DNA of 62,000 nt from Lingula anatina (GCF_001039355.2 NW_019776025.1:1-62000); one strand, 5' to 3'. Counted from the stretch's first letter, positions 38,045 through 51,200 are shown. Made by a program: numbers and translations. Notes: a model not told the origin generated them from the letters alone.

Positions 38045-38789
38045 ATGGCAAGCAAGAACAGAAAGATCGCGTAAGTATCCACCTTTAAAAAAACCTGCAT
38101 CAATTGATCACATTGAAACAAAAAAGAAAGAAAAAAGAAGTACGATAAATGACAGTATAAGTGATAGTAAACAAATTAAAACACACTAAGCGGCAGTCGG
38201 TATACAGCTAATATTGTTGTTATTAGCTGCTGCATCTTCAACTGTGTTGAAGGAAGTCCTGATGCATGTGTAGAAGCGTTTGCTCAGGCATAAGCGCGTG
38301 CGAGTGATTTGGTGCGTGTGTGTACGTGCGTACGTGAACATACATGGCTGTGTTACTGTCAATCTGTGCATGTGAGAACTCGTGTGTATGAGTGTGTATT
38401 CCTTAACGTGAGCGAGCAAGTTGGAATATGTCTGAATGTTTGTGCTTGCGCGTCTTTACAGTTCTTCTGTCTCAGTTGCTCCAGCTCTAATTCTTCTTCC
38501 CTGGATTGTACTGAAAATACATTCAGAAATAGAAAAATAACTACTTATATATGCTGGGAAATATTTCCCCTGTTCATTCCAAGGCAGCTCCTGTACATAC
38601 CAGTATAAGATGAGGAATTGTAAGGCCACTTCTTTGGCAAAATTTTCATGCTGGCACAGAATTCGCATGGTTAGATTTTTTCTACCTAAAACAAAACGAG
38701 TGCTAGGTAACAAAATGATAATTAAATCTGCGTCAAATAGATATTTTTATCAAATAATCAATACACACACACACAAACACACACACTCA

Positions 38790-38832
<43 letters not shown>

Positions 38833-40733
38833 TTTTGCACGCTCTAAGTCGAACTGAGGTTGAACATCTTGCACTGGAATTTATTTCTGAACTTAAGTGG
38901 TCATGTCGGTTCCTGGTCCTTTCAACCTTTACAACTTCTCCGTTCTGTGAAAATAAGTTTTATACCCCCGAAGATTTGCCACGTGAATCAAATAGTTACT
39001 GGGCTTGCTGTCTAGTCCCCCACCTGATTCCAATTTCAACAGCAGAGCCAGGGTTTTGCTGATGGGATCACAAGGATAATTATTTTTGTCCTTTTTCCTC
39101 TCTTCAATTCAAAAAGTATACGGGGAATTTTTACCATGATATATAAGACAAAGAGATGGTAAAATTGCTTGTTTTCCTCTTCTCGTTTTGCTTGTTGTAG
39201 TCCCTGTGCAGTTTTACAGTTTTACATTACTATTTTCGGACTTTACTATTTACAAAGCAGGGAATTGGGGCACGTGGCTTACTGGAACCGCAGTTGATTT
39301 TGAAACTGTATCTAAGGTTATTTGTATGGCTAACGGAATGGTATTGGGGTTTTGGCTCTGTATACCTGTACCTGTACCTGCCAATTTCACCTGCTGGATT
39401 CCAGGCAGCGCTCGCTGAGCTCCTCGATGCACCTAAACTTGGCAGACGCTTCTTAAACTTACAGCTACTGCTGTTTTAATGGCAGGTGGTTTCAAAACTG
39501 TCAACAATTTTAAATACAAGATATATTAAACTTGTCATTACCATGAAAACCACTGCACAATTACGTTGATATACATGTATTATTAAACAGTTGGAGTGGT
39601 AGTAGGCAGAGGGTTTATTTTGACAATTTTTTGTTTGTGTCATAGCCTATGATCTATCTGTATTACAGGTTACAACAAAAATAAATAACGCTTAAAATAT
39701 TTTTGGAAAAAGACCAACTAACAGTTTTGTTTGTGAAATGAGAACATTTTTAATTATTTATGTTATGGTAATCACGACTCACGCTGAATTGTTTACGAGT
39801 TTTTATCACTCAATGTTTGATTTTGTCCAGTTAGAAATGAAATGCAATATTTTGAACAATTGTAGGCCAGAAGTGGAAGACATCTTTGACAAATACATCA
39901 GGGGAAACATGAGAAACCTAAAAAGGCCAGAGGCGATGAAAATGCTTACGAAAGAGTTCAAGCTGAAGCCAGATGAGGCAGAGGCCATCTTTAACAACTT
40001 CGATAAGGACGGCAATGGTGTGATGAGCATTTGGGAGTTCCAGCAGTTTTATATGATGACGGGCAACAGGTAGCATGAAATGGAAGTTGTGTCATTCATT
40101 CTGTTTCCATTTATCTTCTAAAGCATTTGAGAGCCTAGCTTAGTAAGCGGATATTTGAAGCTCTTATATTGCGTTAGGTGTGAAGGCTTCTAGAGGCACA
40201 TGTGCCATGTGATTGTGTTCATTTTTTGGATATTACAATGTTGATCTAACTGTTGGAATAGAATTTCACTGCGATATCATAAAGATCGAACAGCAATGAC
40301 ACGATCTCACCTTGCACCTTATCGTTTATTTTCGTATTTCTATGATGAAATTTAAAAAGTGGCCGTTCTCGAACAAACGTTTTATTACTGCCTCACGAAC
40401 TGTTACCATTGATATCAAGAGAAATGTAAACCCACAGATTCCAATTACCACTGTCTCTTATTTAATTAAATATATGTGCAAAACGTTTTTTCTTTCAGTG
40501 TGCAGGAAATTGTCGCTAAATTTCATGAACTTGACGAAGACGACAGTGGAGCTCTGGATGTCAACGAAGCACGCAAAGGATTGGCAGCCATGACAGTCAA
40601 TGGGCGTCTCCTGCAGGACAAAGAGATCGACTTTTTCATCACGTCCTCTGCGCGAGGAGAAGACAACACCATAGACCTAGGAGAGTTCGTATCTTTGATG
40701 GCGAAACTGAAACTGTACAAGCCACCAAATTGA
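38045..40733 (+). CDS. Calmodulin-like EF-hand protein (154 aa)
   Basis: Exons 38,045-38,070 (exon starts at the acceptor, 38,001), 39,866-40,069 and 40,499-40,733 join in frame to 154 aa. Four EF-hand units are visible. EF1 (about residues 13-30) is degenerate. EF2 has a full loop DKDGNGVMSIWE. EF3 has a full loop DEDDSGALDVNE. EF4 (SSARGEDNTIDLGEF) is imperfect. So probably two sites bind calcium. Length and spacing are those of calmodulin/troponin C-like sensors, but the pattern of two live central loops is not calmodulin. No signal peptide or acylation motif is seen (start MASKNRKIA). The second donor (CAG|GTAGCA) is weak. A poly(A) signal lies at 41,232-41,237. The exact subfamily is unknown. 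Confidence 0.82.
38763..38831 (+). repeat. (CA)n microsatellite in the EF-hand gene intron
   Basis: About 30 CA units with a few interruptions (AAAC, CTCA), between the first and second coding exons. Confidence 0.9.
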
Positions 40734-42213
40734 TTTTTAAGGAATTTAAGACATTTGGTCGTCATTTTGAGAACCCGAATTGGGAAAGGCCTCTGGGAGA
40801 CAAGCTAGGCCTACTGTTTATAGGGATTCATCCGGATTGCCTTTTCGTTACATGCAAACCAAAGGCCTATGTATATTTGACCATTTAAAAGCTTGCTGAA
40901 GAAGAACGACAACCATTATTCATGTATTTAAAAACTTTAATTGGACTGCCATATAACGCCCCATCGAGACGCATTTTCCCTGGCCAATATGGCACCGGTG
41001 TTTTGAACATAAGAAGACATATAATCGTAAATGACCCAGGAACTTATTTTTACTCGCTCTTTATTATTTTTCTTTTTCTCACCAACAAGAGTGAGGCGAT
41101 AGTTTAACATAATGACGGCGGACACCAAGATTTTTTTCTTTTGAATTTATTTTATAAACTAAACGCACAGATATTGCAGGGCGTATTTTGTAACCACACC
41201 ACCCCTTTGTCATTTTGAAAATGAGAAATTGAATAAATTCAGACTTTTTTTAGTATTTCATTTATTTATTTTGTCTTTAGATAGTTCATATGTTACATTC
41301 GAAGTTGCTTCTGATCACTTATGATAGATGAAAATCAATCAATAGTATTATTACACATGGATAAAATACATTTAAAAACTAAGTGGGATGTGCGTATTTA
41401 GTTAAACTTTAGGTTGTTATATTGAATTAATGATACAGTTGGTGCACATTCGGTTTTATTTCACCTGATGTCATAATTTATCAGAGTTTTCTTTGTTTTG
41501 TATCTTTTAATTTAAATAAATAAGAAAACCAATTGTCTGTTTTTAATGTTATGACATAATGATCGACAGATAATATGTAGAGAAGAATCCTTGCCGATTT
41601 TAAGACAGTAAGCAGAAAATATATAGAGAAAAATACTAGCATACATATCAGGGGCGGATCCACTATTATTTGGAGGGGGGGGGGGGGGGTCCGCGGACGC
41701 AAAGCCGACCCTCCCCTTGGCGTGGCTTTCCCCGAAACCTTTTGGTATTTTAGGCTAACGGTGCCATTTGGTACGGTTTAGAACTATGATTAAGTTAGAC
41801 AATATTCTAATTTCAAGGGAAATGTTGGTGTAATTTTTTTCAGAAATCGCTCCCTTAAGTCTGCCACTGTGCTTACTTAACCAAAGAATGGGTCGTTTTT
41901 AACTCCAAGTTCCCTGCATCAACAAACATTAGATGAAAACAATACTGCATCAGTTTGCAGTCTAGGCAGGCCTTTATAATTAACACCCAACTTTGGACGG
42001 TCTGTACCTTAAACAGGAAAAACTGACACGTTTTTTGTTTAAGGAAGCGTTAAGCACCGGTCTACTGGCTAGTTAGACGTTATAATGACTACAAAATATG
42101 TTTGGCAGCCCTTTTAATCAACTGTAACAATAATAATAATAATAATAATAAGCAGCATCTAAGGCACCGACAGAAATGGTGATCGCTATAGACCCCTACT
42201 ACGCTTGTCCAAC

Positions 42214-42248
<35 letters not shown>

Positions 42249-42277
42249 AGCCGCTTGAATCAAAGTTTCTCTCCCCT
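40734..42277. other. EF-hand 3' UTR and intergenic DNA
   Basis: AATAAA at 41,232-41,237 fits the end of the EF-hand transcript. At 41,651-41,689 'ggggcggatcc' precedes a 15-G run, a dispersed-repeat end also hinted at near 21,480. Short AAT and AAAT microsatellites lie at 42,128-42,150 and 42,215-42,248. No gene seen. Confidence 0.4.
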
Positions 42278-42330
42278 TGACGTCACGTTACTGAGAGCGT
42301 CACGTTACTGAGAACACATGACGTCACAAG
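42278..42330 (+). promoter_or_regulatory. Paired CRE palindromes upstream of the secreted-protein gene
   Basis: Two perfect TGACGTCA palindromes lie at 42,278-42,285 and 42,319-42,326, 41 bp apart. Between them the string CGTCACGTTACTGAGA occurs twice in tandem, giving a third half-site. They end 45 bp before the start codon at 42,371. CREB/ATF binding is inferred from the motif. Confidence 0.55.
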
Positions 42331-42370
42331 TGGTGAAACGTGATCATAGTAACACGTTCCTTGTATTATC

Positions 42371-43553
42371 ATGGATTCGCAAAGTTTTCTTTGCTGCTTA
42401 CTTATTTGCGCACTATGCGGAGCAATCATAGGAAATGATTTTAAGAATTTTAGGTAAGAAATATCAGTGATTTGCATATTACAGAAACTAAATATGAGGA
42501 TGGTGTATTTGATTAACAGTCTATTTGGTGGATTGCTCGTTTGCTGTACATTGTTCAATATATTGCCTACTGTCAGATAAGTTATCAAGTTAACATCCGA
42601 TGTTAACTGCTGTAGGACAGGGAAACTCTCAATCATCTTTACTCATTCTATCCAATTTTGTTTAAAGACAGTTGTTAAATTATTTATTCATTTTGTTTTG
42701 CAGAAAGAATGACGACGGTGTATTCATCCGTAGTGTTTTCAATAGCACTCCAATTGACTCTATGTTCAACGACGGTAGGACCTTTTACTCGGCAGTGAAA
42801 TGTCGATTAGGTAAATTTCGTCAATATTATACATGTAGTAACTCTGATGAGGTGTACTTTTATGATTTTAATAACTTTTGAGTACACATTTTTATTTGAA
42901 AATAATTTAATGCTACTTTTTTATTTTTGGTAAATTGGGCTTTATGTTCGCAATGTCTCGCTCGAAGAAGTGTAACATGAGTATCTTCATAATGCCGTTA
43001 TAAAACAGACTGACTGACGTCAAGATTTTTTTATTAAATTTTTTCAACGATTTTTATTTTTGCAGTCGTCTTCAACAATGAAGACATCGAAAACGATAAG
43101 GCCGTCAACGTGGGTGAGTCAAAAACAGGGTTTGCTGGGCGATTCAGCGGTGAGGGCGTTAATACTACCCTCAACCAAACCACCAATGTGACCAGCCTTC
43201 CTCCGCCAGCGATGACCAAAACCACACCCACATCTGACTTCAAGTTGACAGAAGCAGAAAACAAAACTGGTATCAAGCAGGACGAGATTACAAAGGATAC
43301 CAGCAAGAAGACCGCCCTCGACTGCAAGACACAGTTCCCAGCCGCTGTTTTAGCTCGGGCTCTGTGTAATGTCATGCAAATATGCGAACTTTACGCGCGT
43401 ACAATAAAAGAACTGTTGCTCCTTGCAGCAGACAAGTTCAAGGCCTTTTGGTATGAGGCTGTGCACAGAACAATGAACACTGATTTTGTGGAGCCAAAAG
43501 TTGCGAATAATTTTCGCAGGGTACGCTATCGAGTCAGCTTGAGAGTTCCCTAA
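42371..43553 (+). CDS. Secreted protein of unknown family (225 aa)
   Basis: Exons 42,371-42,453, 42,704-42,810 and 43,066-43,553 join in frame to 225 aa. I do not recognise the family. The start MDSQSFLCCLLICALCGAII is a typical signal peptide, likely cut near ...AIIG/ND. The middle is Thr/Lys/Asp-rich with several N-glycosylation sequons (NST, NTT, NQT, NVT, NKT). The C-terminal third is a predicted amphipathic helical stretch (AVLARALCNVMQICELY..., then LLLLAADKFKAFWYE). Four cysteines lie beyond the signal peptide. A GTGAGT at 43,111 could act as an internal donor, but the frame stays open for 147 further codons, favouring one long last exon. A poly(A) signal is at 43,759-43,764. Two CREs sit just upstream. 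Confidence 0.72.
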
Positions 43554-45262
43554 GAATCTTCATTCCTCACATTAGACTTTTATGTATGTGGCTTTGTACA
43601 GCAATTGATGACTTGTTGATATGAAATACTTTCAAGATAATTAACCTGGACAGTTTATTTCTCATTTTCAATTCCAAATGTGGACCCTAGTTGTATAATA
43701 ATAATATAGCACCAATATTTTTCATAAGTCATTTCTTTTTAACTTTCACAACGCCGGCAATAAATGATTTTGTTTATATCCCGTGTTGCGTTCCTTGAAC
43801 ATACCATTGTCAATCCCAGGTTTTAGATTTACGTGTCATCATCGCTTCGCAATATGCAAATTTACCTCAAACATGGCTACACAGAAAAAAACTCGATCTG
43901 TGCCAACGGATTTTTCTGACTGATCGCGTTTGAGATGACGCAAAAGAAACACATTCCAGACAGTGGCTGACTTGTGAAGATAGATTCCACTATAACAGCA
44001 CAGATAAAAGTGATCAAACACATTTCCCTAAATACAGCACTCAATAACGATCCCAAAACATATCTTAGATACACATTTAAAGATATGATTTTATGAGTAG
44101 AAATATTATATCACAAGACAGGAAAAATGCGGATCATATTTTCAATCATTTAATAAGAAAAACAGATGGTAAATAATTAGTCACTACAGACCATGATTTA
44201 ATTGTGAATCGTACAAGTGATTCTGATACAATTTGCATGTCTACAGGTTTTATGGCTGATTAAGAAAAAAACGACAGCTTCATGTGTAAAACTTTATCGA
44301 CTTAGAAAAAATGCCTTAGAGTTCTTTTGATTATGAAGAATAACAATAGACTGACACCATGTTTTTTTCAAAACCTGAACAGAACCACTTTTACTCATAA
44401 ATTATAAAAAAAAAACAAAAAAAAAAAAAGTTTCAGGCAGACATGTTAAATGTGGCGAGGGAAGTTTTCAGGGTCCTCAAAAACTCAGGGTGAAAAACAT
44501 GAAATTATAAATATGAGTTCAACTTGTTGAAAAATTTATTGAAATGTTGCTAACAATGTACACAGTACATTTATAATAGCTTCAATATAATATACTTAGC
44601 GATTGCGCCTTAGCGATTGTTTTAACAATTAAGCATCTTTTCATTTTGTTTGAAGTGATCAGGAATAGAATAATAATTATACAGTAAATAATAATTAAGT
44701 AATTCAATTCTCATAACCATAAAACCAGTCACAGTCACTTAGTCTGTATATTGGACAGATGGCCTATACTACATACAATACTATGAGATCATAAAAAAAC
44801 TGAGGAAACACAACCTCATAAACTTTTCAAAATGCTTCAAGGGACATTCAGCGTATTGTGTAACCCAAAGTTTTAGTACATCTAAAATCCTATGAAACAG
44901 TCAAGAAATAAAAATAAATGTCTTGTAGTAGCAAATCACCTTTTTGACCCAAATATTGTGAAGAAAATTAAATTGGGAAAATGGCCAAAGAGGTGTAGTC
45001 ACATGCTTTCGATAGTTTGATAAATGAGCCTTGTTTACAATATCAGAACCCAGAGTTTTAGAGACCTTTGCATGGCACCAGTGCACATATGCATCCAGGT
45101 CACATTACACTTTTCTACATACTTCTTCTATACACTGGAACATGTCTAATTTTAAATTAAAATTCTCTCTAAATACAGTTATTTCTATTCATTTTCCACA
45201 GTTTTCATTCAAGTGAGAAATGTTTAAGGAAAGTTAGAAGAGTTAAATGCTGGTGAAAGTGG
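43554..45262. other. Convergent 3' ends; no further gene seen
   Basis: AATAAA at 43,759-43,764 suits the secreted-protein transcript, and TTTATT at 44,535-44,540 (AATAAA on the minus strand) suits LTA4H. The rest is AT-rich DNA without protein-like frames. Confidence 0.45.
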
Positions 45263-48200
45263 TCATAGCTCATCATGCTTTCCGTCGGCAATATGAAGGT
45301 CCTTCCCAACCATGGTGGAGGCAATGTTGTGCATCTGAGAGCGATGTTTGAGGAAGTTGGCAACAGTTTCTTTGCGTACTGCTTCCCATCCATAGAGATC
45401 CCTGGAATTAGAAACAGGACAGGATTGCAACTGCTGTAGCTTTTAAATGAACTAGATGATTGTTGAGCATGTAAAAAAATTATTTGGCAATCTAGATTAA
45501 GGTGAAAATAGTTTTTCAACAGAAGCTGAAAAGTAGATTCTTAGTATCTATAATAATAGCAAAAATAATATCAACAATAATGATAATAATTAAAATAAAA
45601 TAAAATATTCAATTAATTTATTGAAATGTTTGAAAATCCTCCAGGCTACTGAAAAACTGACCTGTAAATAGGCCTGACAAACTTCATTCTTCCTTGCTCA
45701 TTTACAAACTCCAAGGCCCGCGACACTGCTGGCAAGTACCTGGCTTTGATACACAGTCTCAGCCACCTGTATGCAATAACCAGTAACTGTATAGCAAAAA
45801 TCTTTCAGTGAATGGCATTCACACACATATTCTTAATATAATCGGTTCAGAGTTCAGGAATTCTAGAAATCCGTCATCTGTGCTGTCATCTACAGTTAAC
45901 TGCAGACATAAATGTGAACACAAACTTTTTTGGGGCAGTCAAATCTGTCACTAAACAGGCCAAGATTCATTTAATTTTTTTTGACCAAACACTTTTGACA
46001 GTATCTCTTCTTTCAGAATTTTTTAAGTTCATGCAGTAAAATAAACATAAATCAAAACAATACCGACATGTTTGAATGTTTGATTCAAAATATGTTTTTG
46101 AAAAAAAAAAAAAATTGGGGGGAAATTTAACATTTCTTACTTGTTAGATATATAACAGTACATGTAGCATATTCAACCTAACTGCAGACGAGATGTCTAG
46201 TACCACACATTAAATTTGTATTTTTTTTAACATAAAAACAATGCCAGTCACTGTAAACTTCCAAATAATTTCTCAATTGATTTAAAAAGCACTTACAAAA
46301 ACCTTATTTCTGAGTTCTTCACTTTGTTAAGGCCATAAAGAACTGCCATTCTTTCAATCTTCTCCAATGACATTGGTTCCTACATAAAATCAATTCATTT
46401 TAAAAAATATGAATCAACAGTCACTATAGTATAACTCTCATATGATTGTCCATTATGCTCTCCTTAACAAAGAATATCTACAAAACACATCATAAGCTAT
46501 AGGTGCTTCTATATAAAACACTATTACAGTATACTGCAGAATGTTTTGTCTCATAATAATTAGTTTTGCACATTGAAAGATTGTGCCAATCTATAATTAC
46601 GTATACTTATTAACTTGAACACCCAAATGATATAAATGAATATAAATAAATTAGCAACATTGCAAAAGACTAATTCACCTCATACCTCATTCATCAACAG
46701 GGAGAGAAACTTTGGAATCTGTATTGAAGTCAAGTTTTTCCACTCTTCGTCAGTAAATTTTTCTACATCTTCATCCTCTGCCTTTGCCCACCTCTGACTG
46801 AGTTTTATACATGGCTCTAATAAACTCAGGTTGTATCTAAAAACGAGATTTTCACAATATTAACCCAATACTAAGAAATTTATAAAATATACACATTATG
46901 ATTTACATATAATATTGTCTACAGGTTGTAAAAGAAAACTATAGAGCAGTTGGTTTTTAAAGCTATAAATACTGTCTTACTTTGGTTTTACTGGAGGCAT
47001 TCCAGGGGTGTTGAACCAAGCTTTCCAGTCCACTGCATCAAGAATGTCAACCTGTGATTATGAAAAAAAATGAATTGCTTTCATATAAGTATATGCATTT
47101 CAAATGTTTCTAAAATATATAATCTACAATCAAGGTTTAAATTCTGGCTGAAGTCCAATTCTTTACATATAATTAGTAGCTTTTAAACTTTGATCTGAAC
47201 AATGTGAAAAAGGGACCCATCTTAAATATCATGTTAATTTATACATAAACGTTTATTACACTTCATCATAAAACATGAAATTTACACTCATAATTTTAAG
47301 TGAGTTGAAAAATGTGTAGCAAAATTGAAGAATATGAAAGGAGTAATTGGTGCAAAAATGCATGTACCTATCACAATTTACTTAACAGAGAAGAAAATGT
47401 TTTAATTAATGTTAGTACCTTATCACTGAAATAATTATACAGGAATTTTTTCCAGTCATCTGTGGTAATGGACTGGTTTTTGAAGTTTTCTATGTATTTC
47501 CTTAGAAATGGCTCAAATACATCTGAAAAAAAAAAAAAAAAAAAACATAATTAAAGTAATATAAATTAACCTCAAAATTGGTATTGAGAATTGCAATAAA
47601 TAACTTGCAACAGAGTTCATAAGGAAGTAAATTTGTAAACTATTACTCATCTCCTCATAAAAATGCTGTAAAAAAGAAACTGTTATTGCAGCCCATGGAA
47701 AATTTACAAAATGACTTTGCCAGAAAATGTAAGTCTTTAAGGCCTTCTTCATATCTGTGGTCAATAATAATGTTTTAAGAAAAATTGAGAGTGAATAAAA
47801 AAGTTTCATGTCCCTACAGATAAGGAATCAAAATCTTCCACTTACTGAAAAACTAATTTTAATTAAAATTTTAATTCTAATTTAAAATTTAATAATAAAG
47901 TGTCATCGGTACCAGGTCCTCCCAGTTGCTGCTCTAGGTAATAGAGGAGTGTGGAGCCCTTCTCATATGGGACTGACGAGAAGGCGTCATCTGGGTCAAT
48001 ACCGGTCAGATCAGGTACTAGATGGGTTAAAGGACTCTTCTCTCCAAATACATCTATCTAGAGAAAGCATGTGATACATGATGCAGAGTTGATATATATT
48101 GTCTTTTTTTTTAATTCAAAATGTGAAAATAAAGACTGCAAACATAAATGTAATAACTACCTGACACGTATAATGACCTAGGCTAATATATTAAATATAT

Positions 48201-51200
48201 TGCCCCTTGATAATTTTTTATGATGGTGCTAATAGTTGCCATGATATACTTAATTAATGGAAAATTTTGACATTTCCGGGAAAAATAAAACTTTTGCTAC
48301 ATTAATCCTCATAGTACAAAGCTTGTACGAGCAAGAATGCATACAAATATCTAAAAACTCACTGCATAGCGTAATGTGTCCCATCCACTATCCATTTTGA
48401 AATCCCTCAGGTGTGGTGGACCCATGCTACCGGTGATCTTCCTCTCTACAAACACTGTATGACCTTCATTTAACCTGGAGGCAAAAACAGCAATACAATA
48501 CAATACAACATAATACAATACAAAACAGTGAGATTAACATGCCTAAACCTGGCAGTGAGTAGAATACAGAAAAGCTGGTGATTAGAGTGTATTGGAAACG
48601 AGATGAGGAGTCTTAATATGACTGCATTCAGTGAGAGTCCCTGCAGAGGTAGTTCAAACTTCATGGTCAATAGATTCTCTGTGAACACACTCCTAGACAG
48701 TGTCAGGCAATATTTTCCCAGCATGCCACATACCAGAAGTGCTCAGGGTCCTTGTTTGTCACCAGGTTTCCGGTCCAACTGTGGGAGATTTCATGTGCCA
48801 CCACATCTGCCAGAGACCTGTCCCCAGCCTGATGATAGAAATATGAAATGATTATTAATAAATTATTAATCAGTAGATGATAGTTTATGCTAAACTGTAT
48901 AAATTCAGAGAGAGAGAGAGAGAGAGATGTAGTCCATCCTAAGCCTTAGGAATTAAAAGACCAGTCACAATGTCCTTATCCTCTGTGTTGTTATTCTGCT
49001 TTTACTTACCAGCAAAGTAGGAGTGACAAAAGTCAAGCACGGGTTCTCCATGCCTCCATATGGGAAAGATGGTGGTAAAACCAGAAGATCATACACTCCC
49101 CATACATATGGCCCAAGGAGATTTTCTGCTGTCTTTAGGAATTGCTCAGTCTGAACAGAAAAGGCAACATAATTTTTATGTATTTCAGTGTATAATTTAA
49201 GCCTAGTTACTTAATATATTCCTAACAGGAAAACATACAAATGAATGCCTATTAAAAAATAAAATTTCCCAAATGTCCTTTTAAATATATATTACAAATG
49301 TTTTTTACATTTTTATTTTGTTCTCACCTCAGCAAATTCATATTCTGCTTCTTTAATCATCTCTTTTTCTGTCCATACATGAGATCTTGGCCCGATTTTT
49401 CTGATGGTAAAGAAAAAATATATAAGGTGGCTGTTACAATTATGGATGATAATCTGTAGCCTGAACAAAAATATATAATAGATATATCTTTTACTGCTCT
49501 GTGGGGTTGGACATGAAAATTAAGAAAATCAGATGGTTTAAGATCCATATAACTGTCTTTCATTTAATAACAACTGTATATTACCTTGACTCCAGTGCCC
49601 CAACAACAATGGCTATGAGATAACTAGGTATGGGGACCTTCTGTACAAATTCATGGGATCCTTTTCCACTTCCTTCCTGCCTGACTGCACTCATTAAGAC
49701 TGTCAGATCTTTGGGAGCAGTAACCTATGAGAGATAATACTCTTTAAAACATATCCATTCACTTCATAAAGGAAATAAATGCGATACAAGATGGAGAAGA
49801 CAACCAGCAGAAATAAGTCAAAAATGAGTTAATGACTGAATTTAACAATAATTTTGGACAAAGTAAACTTGGTGGAACATGGACAGGTGTCAAACTTCCT
49901 TGAAAAATCAATTCTAAATTTGCAATAGGTTTTATGCTAAAATCTTGATACCAGAAAGGTAAACAAAAAATATAACAATTTTATTAATAAGTTATATTCA
50001 ATCATTCTGTCTCTAAACTTATCCTCACCTTAGCTGTGTAGGTAAACTTGGCAGATGGTGTGTCTTGACATGGGACAATGCTACGACTATGGATGGCCTA
50101 GTGGTAACAGATACGACAGAATAAATAAGATAATGCCCATATTCATACTTCCAAGACTTACAATGTTTGTTAACTTTATAGATGATTACTTTGACATTTT
50201 TTAAACCTGAGTGCTGTCTCAATGTAAAGAACAAATTTCATTGAAGGAACATTGATGGTATCAATAAACAAAGCATCCATAATAGTTAATGAATATAAAA
50301 GACATTTAAGACTAAAAGCTTTCTAAGTGCTGTCAATTTTCTTCTTTATATTTCTAGTGCACTTAATGGTTTAATAAAACAATTTATTGGGATAAAGTCT
50401 TAATCCAAACTGCATGCCATGTTTTTCTCTTTTCTTTTTCTTTTGTTTGCAGAGGGGTGGGGGTGGGTGGGGAGAGTTACTGTTCAATGGAAGGCAGGAT
50501 CGCAGATTGATTTTTCACTAGATGTTTCCAGACCTCTGTCTGGCTAATTCACAACACAATTCTCTGCTGTAAGAAAAATGAAAAAAATAAATAAATAAAT
50601 AAACATAATTAATCAGTGTCCTAGGTAGAGGGTATACACACCTGGCACTGGCTGAAGAGATATGGGTGCTTCTTCCCAGCTGTCATCTCAGGTGTAAGCC
50701 ACTGAAGGGCTGAGGCTTCTGGGGAACACTCGTACTCTATTTTGATCTTCAATCTGAAGAGCAAGATATTCACTTTTTAAATTATCATAATTTTAATTCA
50801 ATTCATTAGGAATGAGCTTTAGTTTGACCTAAAATAGAGATTATTTAGAGAATTTAGAATAAATTATCAAAGAAACGATTTTTATATATTATCCTCATGC
50901 TCCCTGTAAAATCTTGGCCAGCTAGCATTTTCCCCTTAAATTTAATGGGTGAATATATATATTTTTACATTTATCTTTTATAAATAAAATAAAATAAAAT
51001 AAAAACAATTAAAACACCAGTAGACAAATGCACAGTACTTCTTGTCTTTGACCCTAGGTAGTTGAATCTCTAGTTTGGATCCAAAGGCTCCCACAGGTTT
51101 CCCAAGGCTATATTTAAGTTCCTGGCCCGTTTCAACATCGGTTATTCTGTGAATAGTCAGGTCTTTCGAATCCAGGATCTGGAAGGTTGAAATCAATGCA

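Noticed and set aside
38610-39062. 150-codon open frame containing a His/Thr repeat
   Set aside because: The repeat is simply the (CA)n microsatellite translated; it lies in the EF-hand intron.
43110-43115. Internal GTGAGT donor in the secreted-protein last exon
   Set aside because: Using it would discard a 147-codon open frame ending at a stop followed by a poly(A) signal; retained as a possible alternative only.
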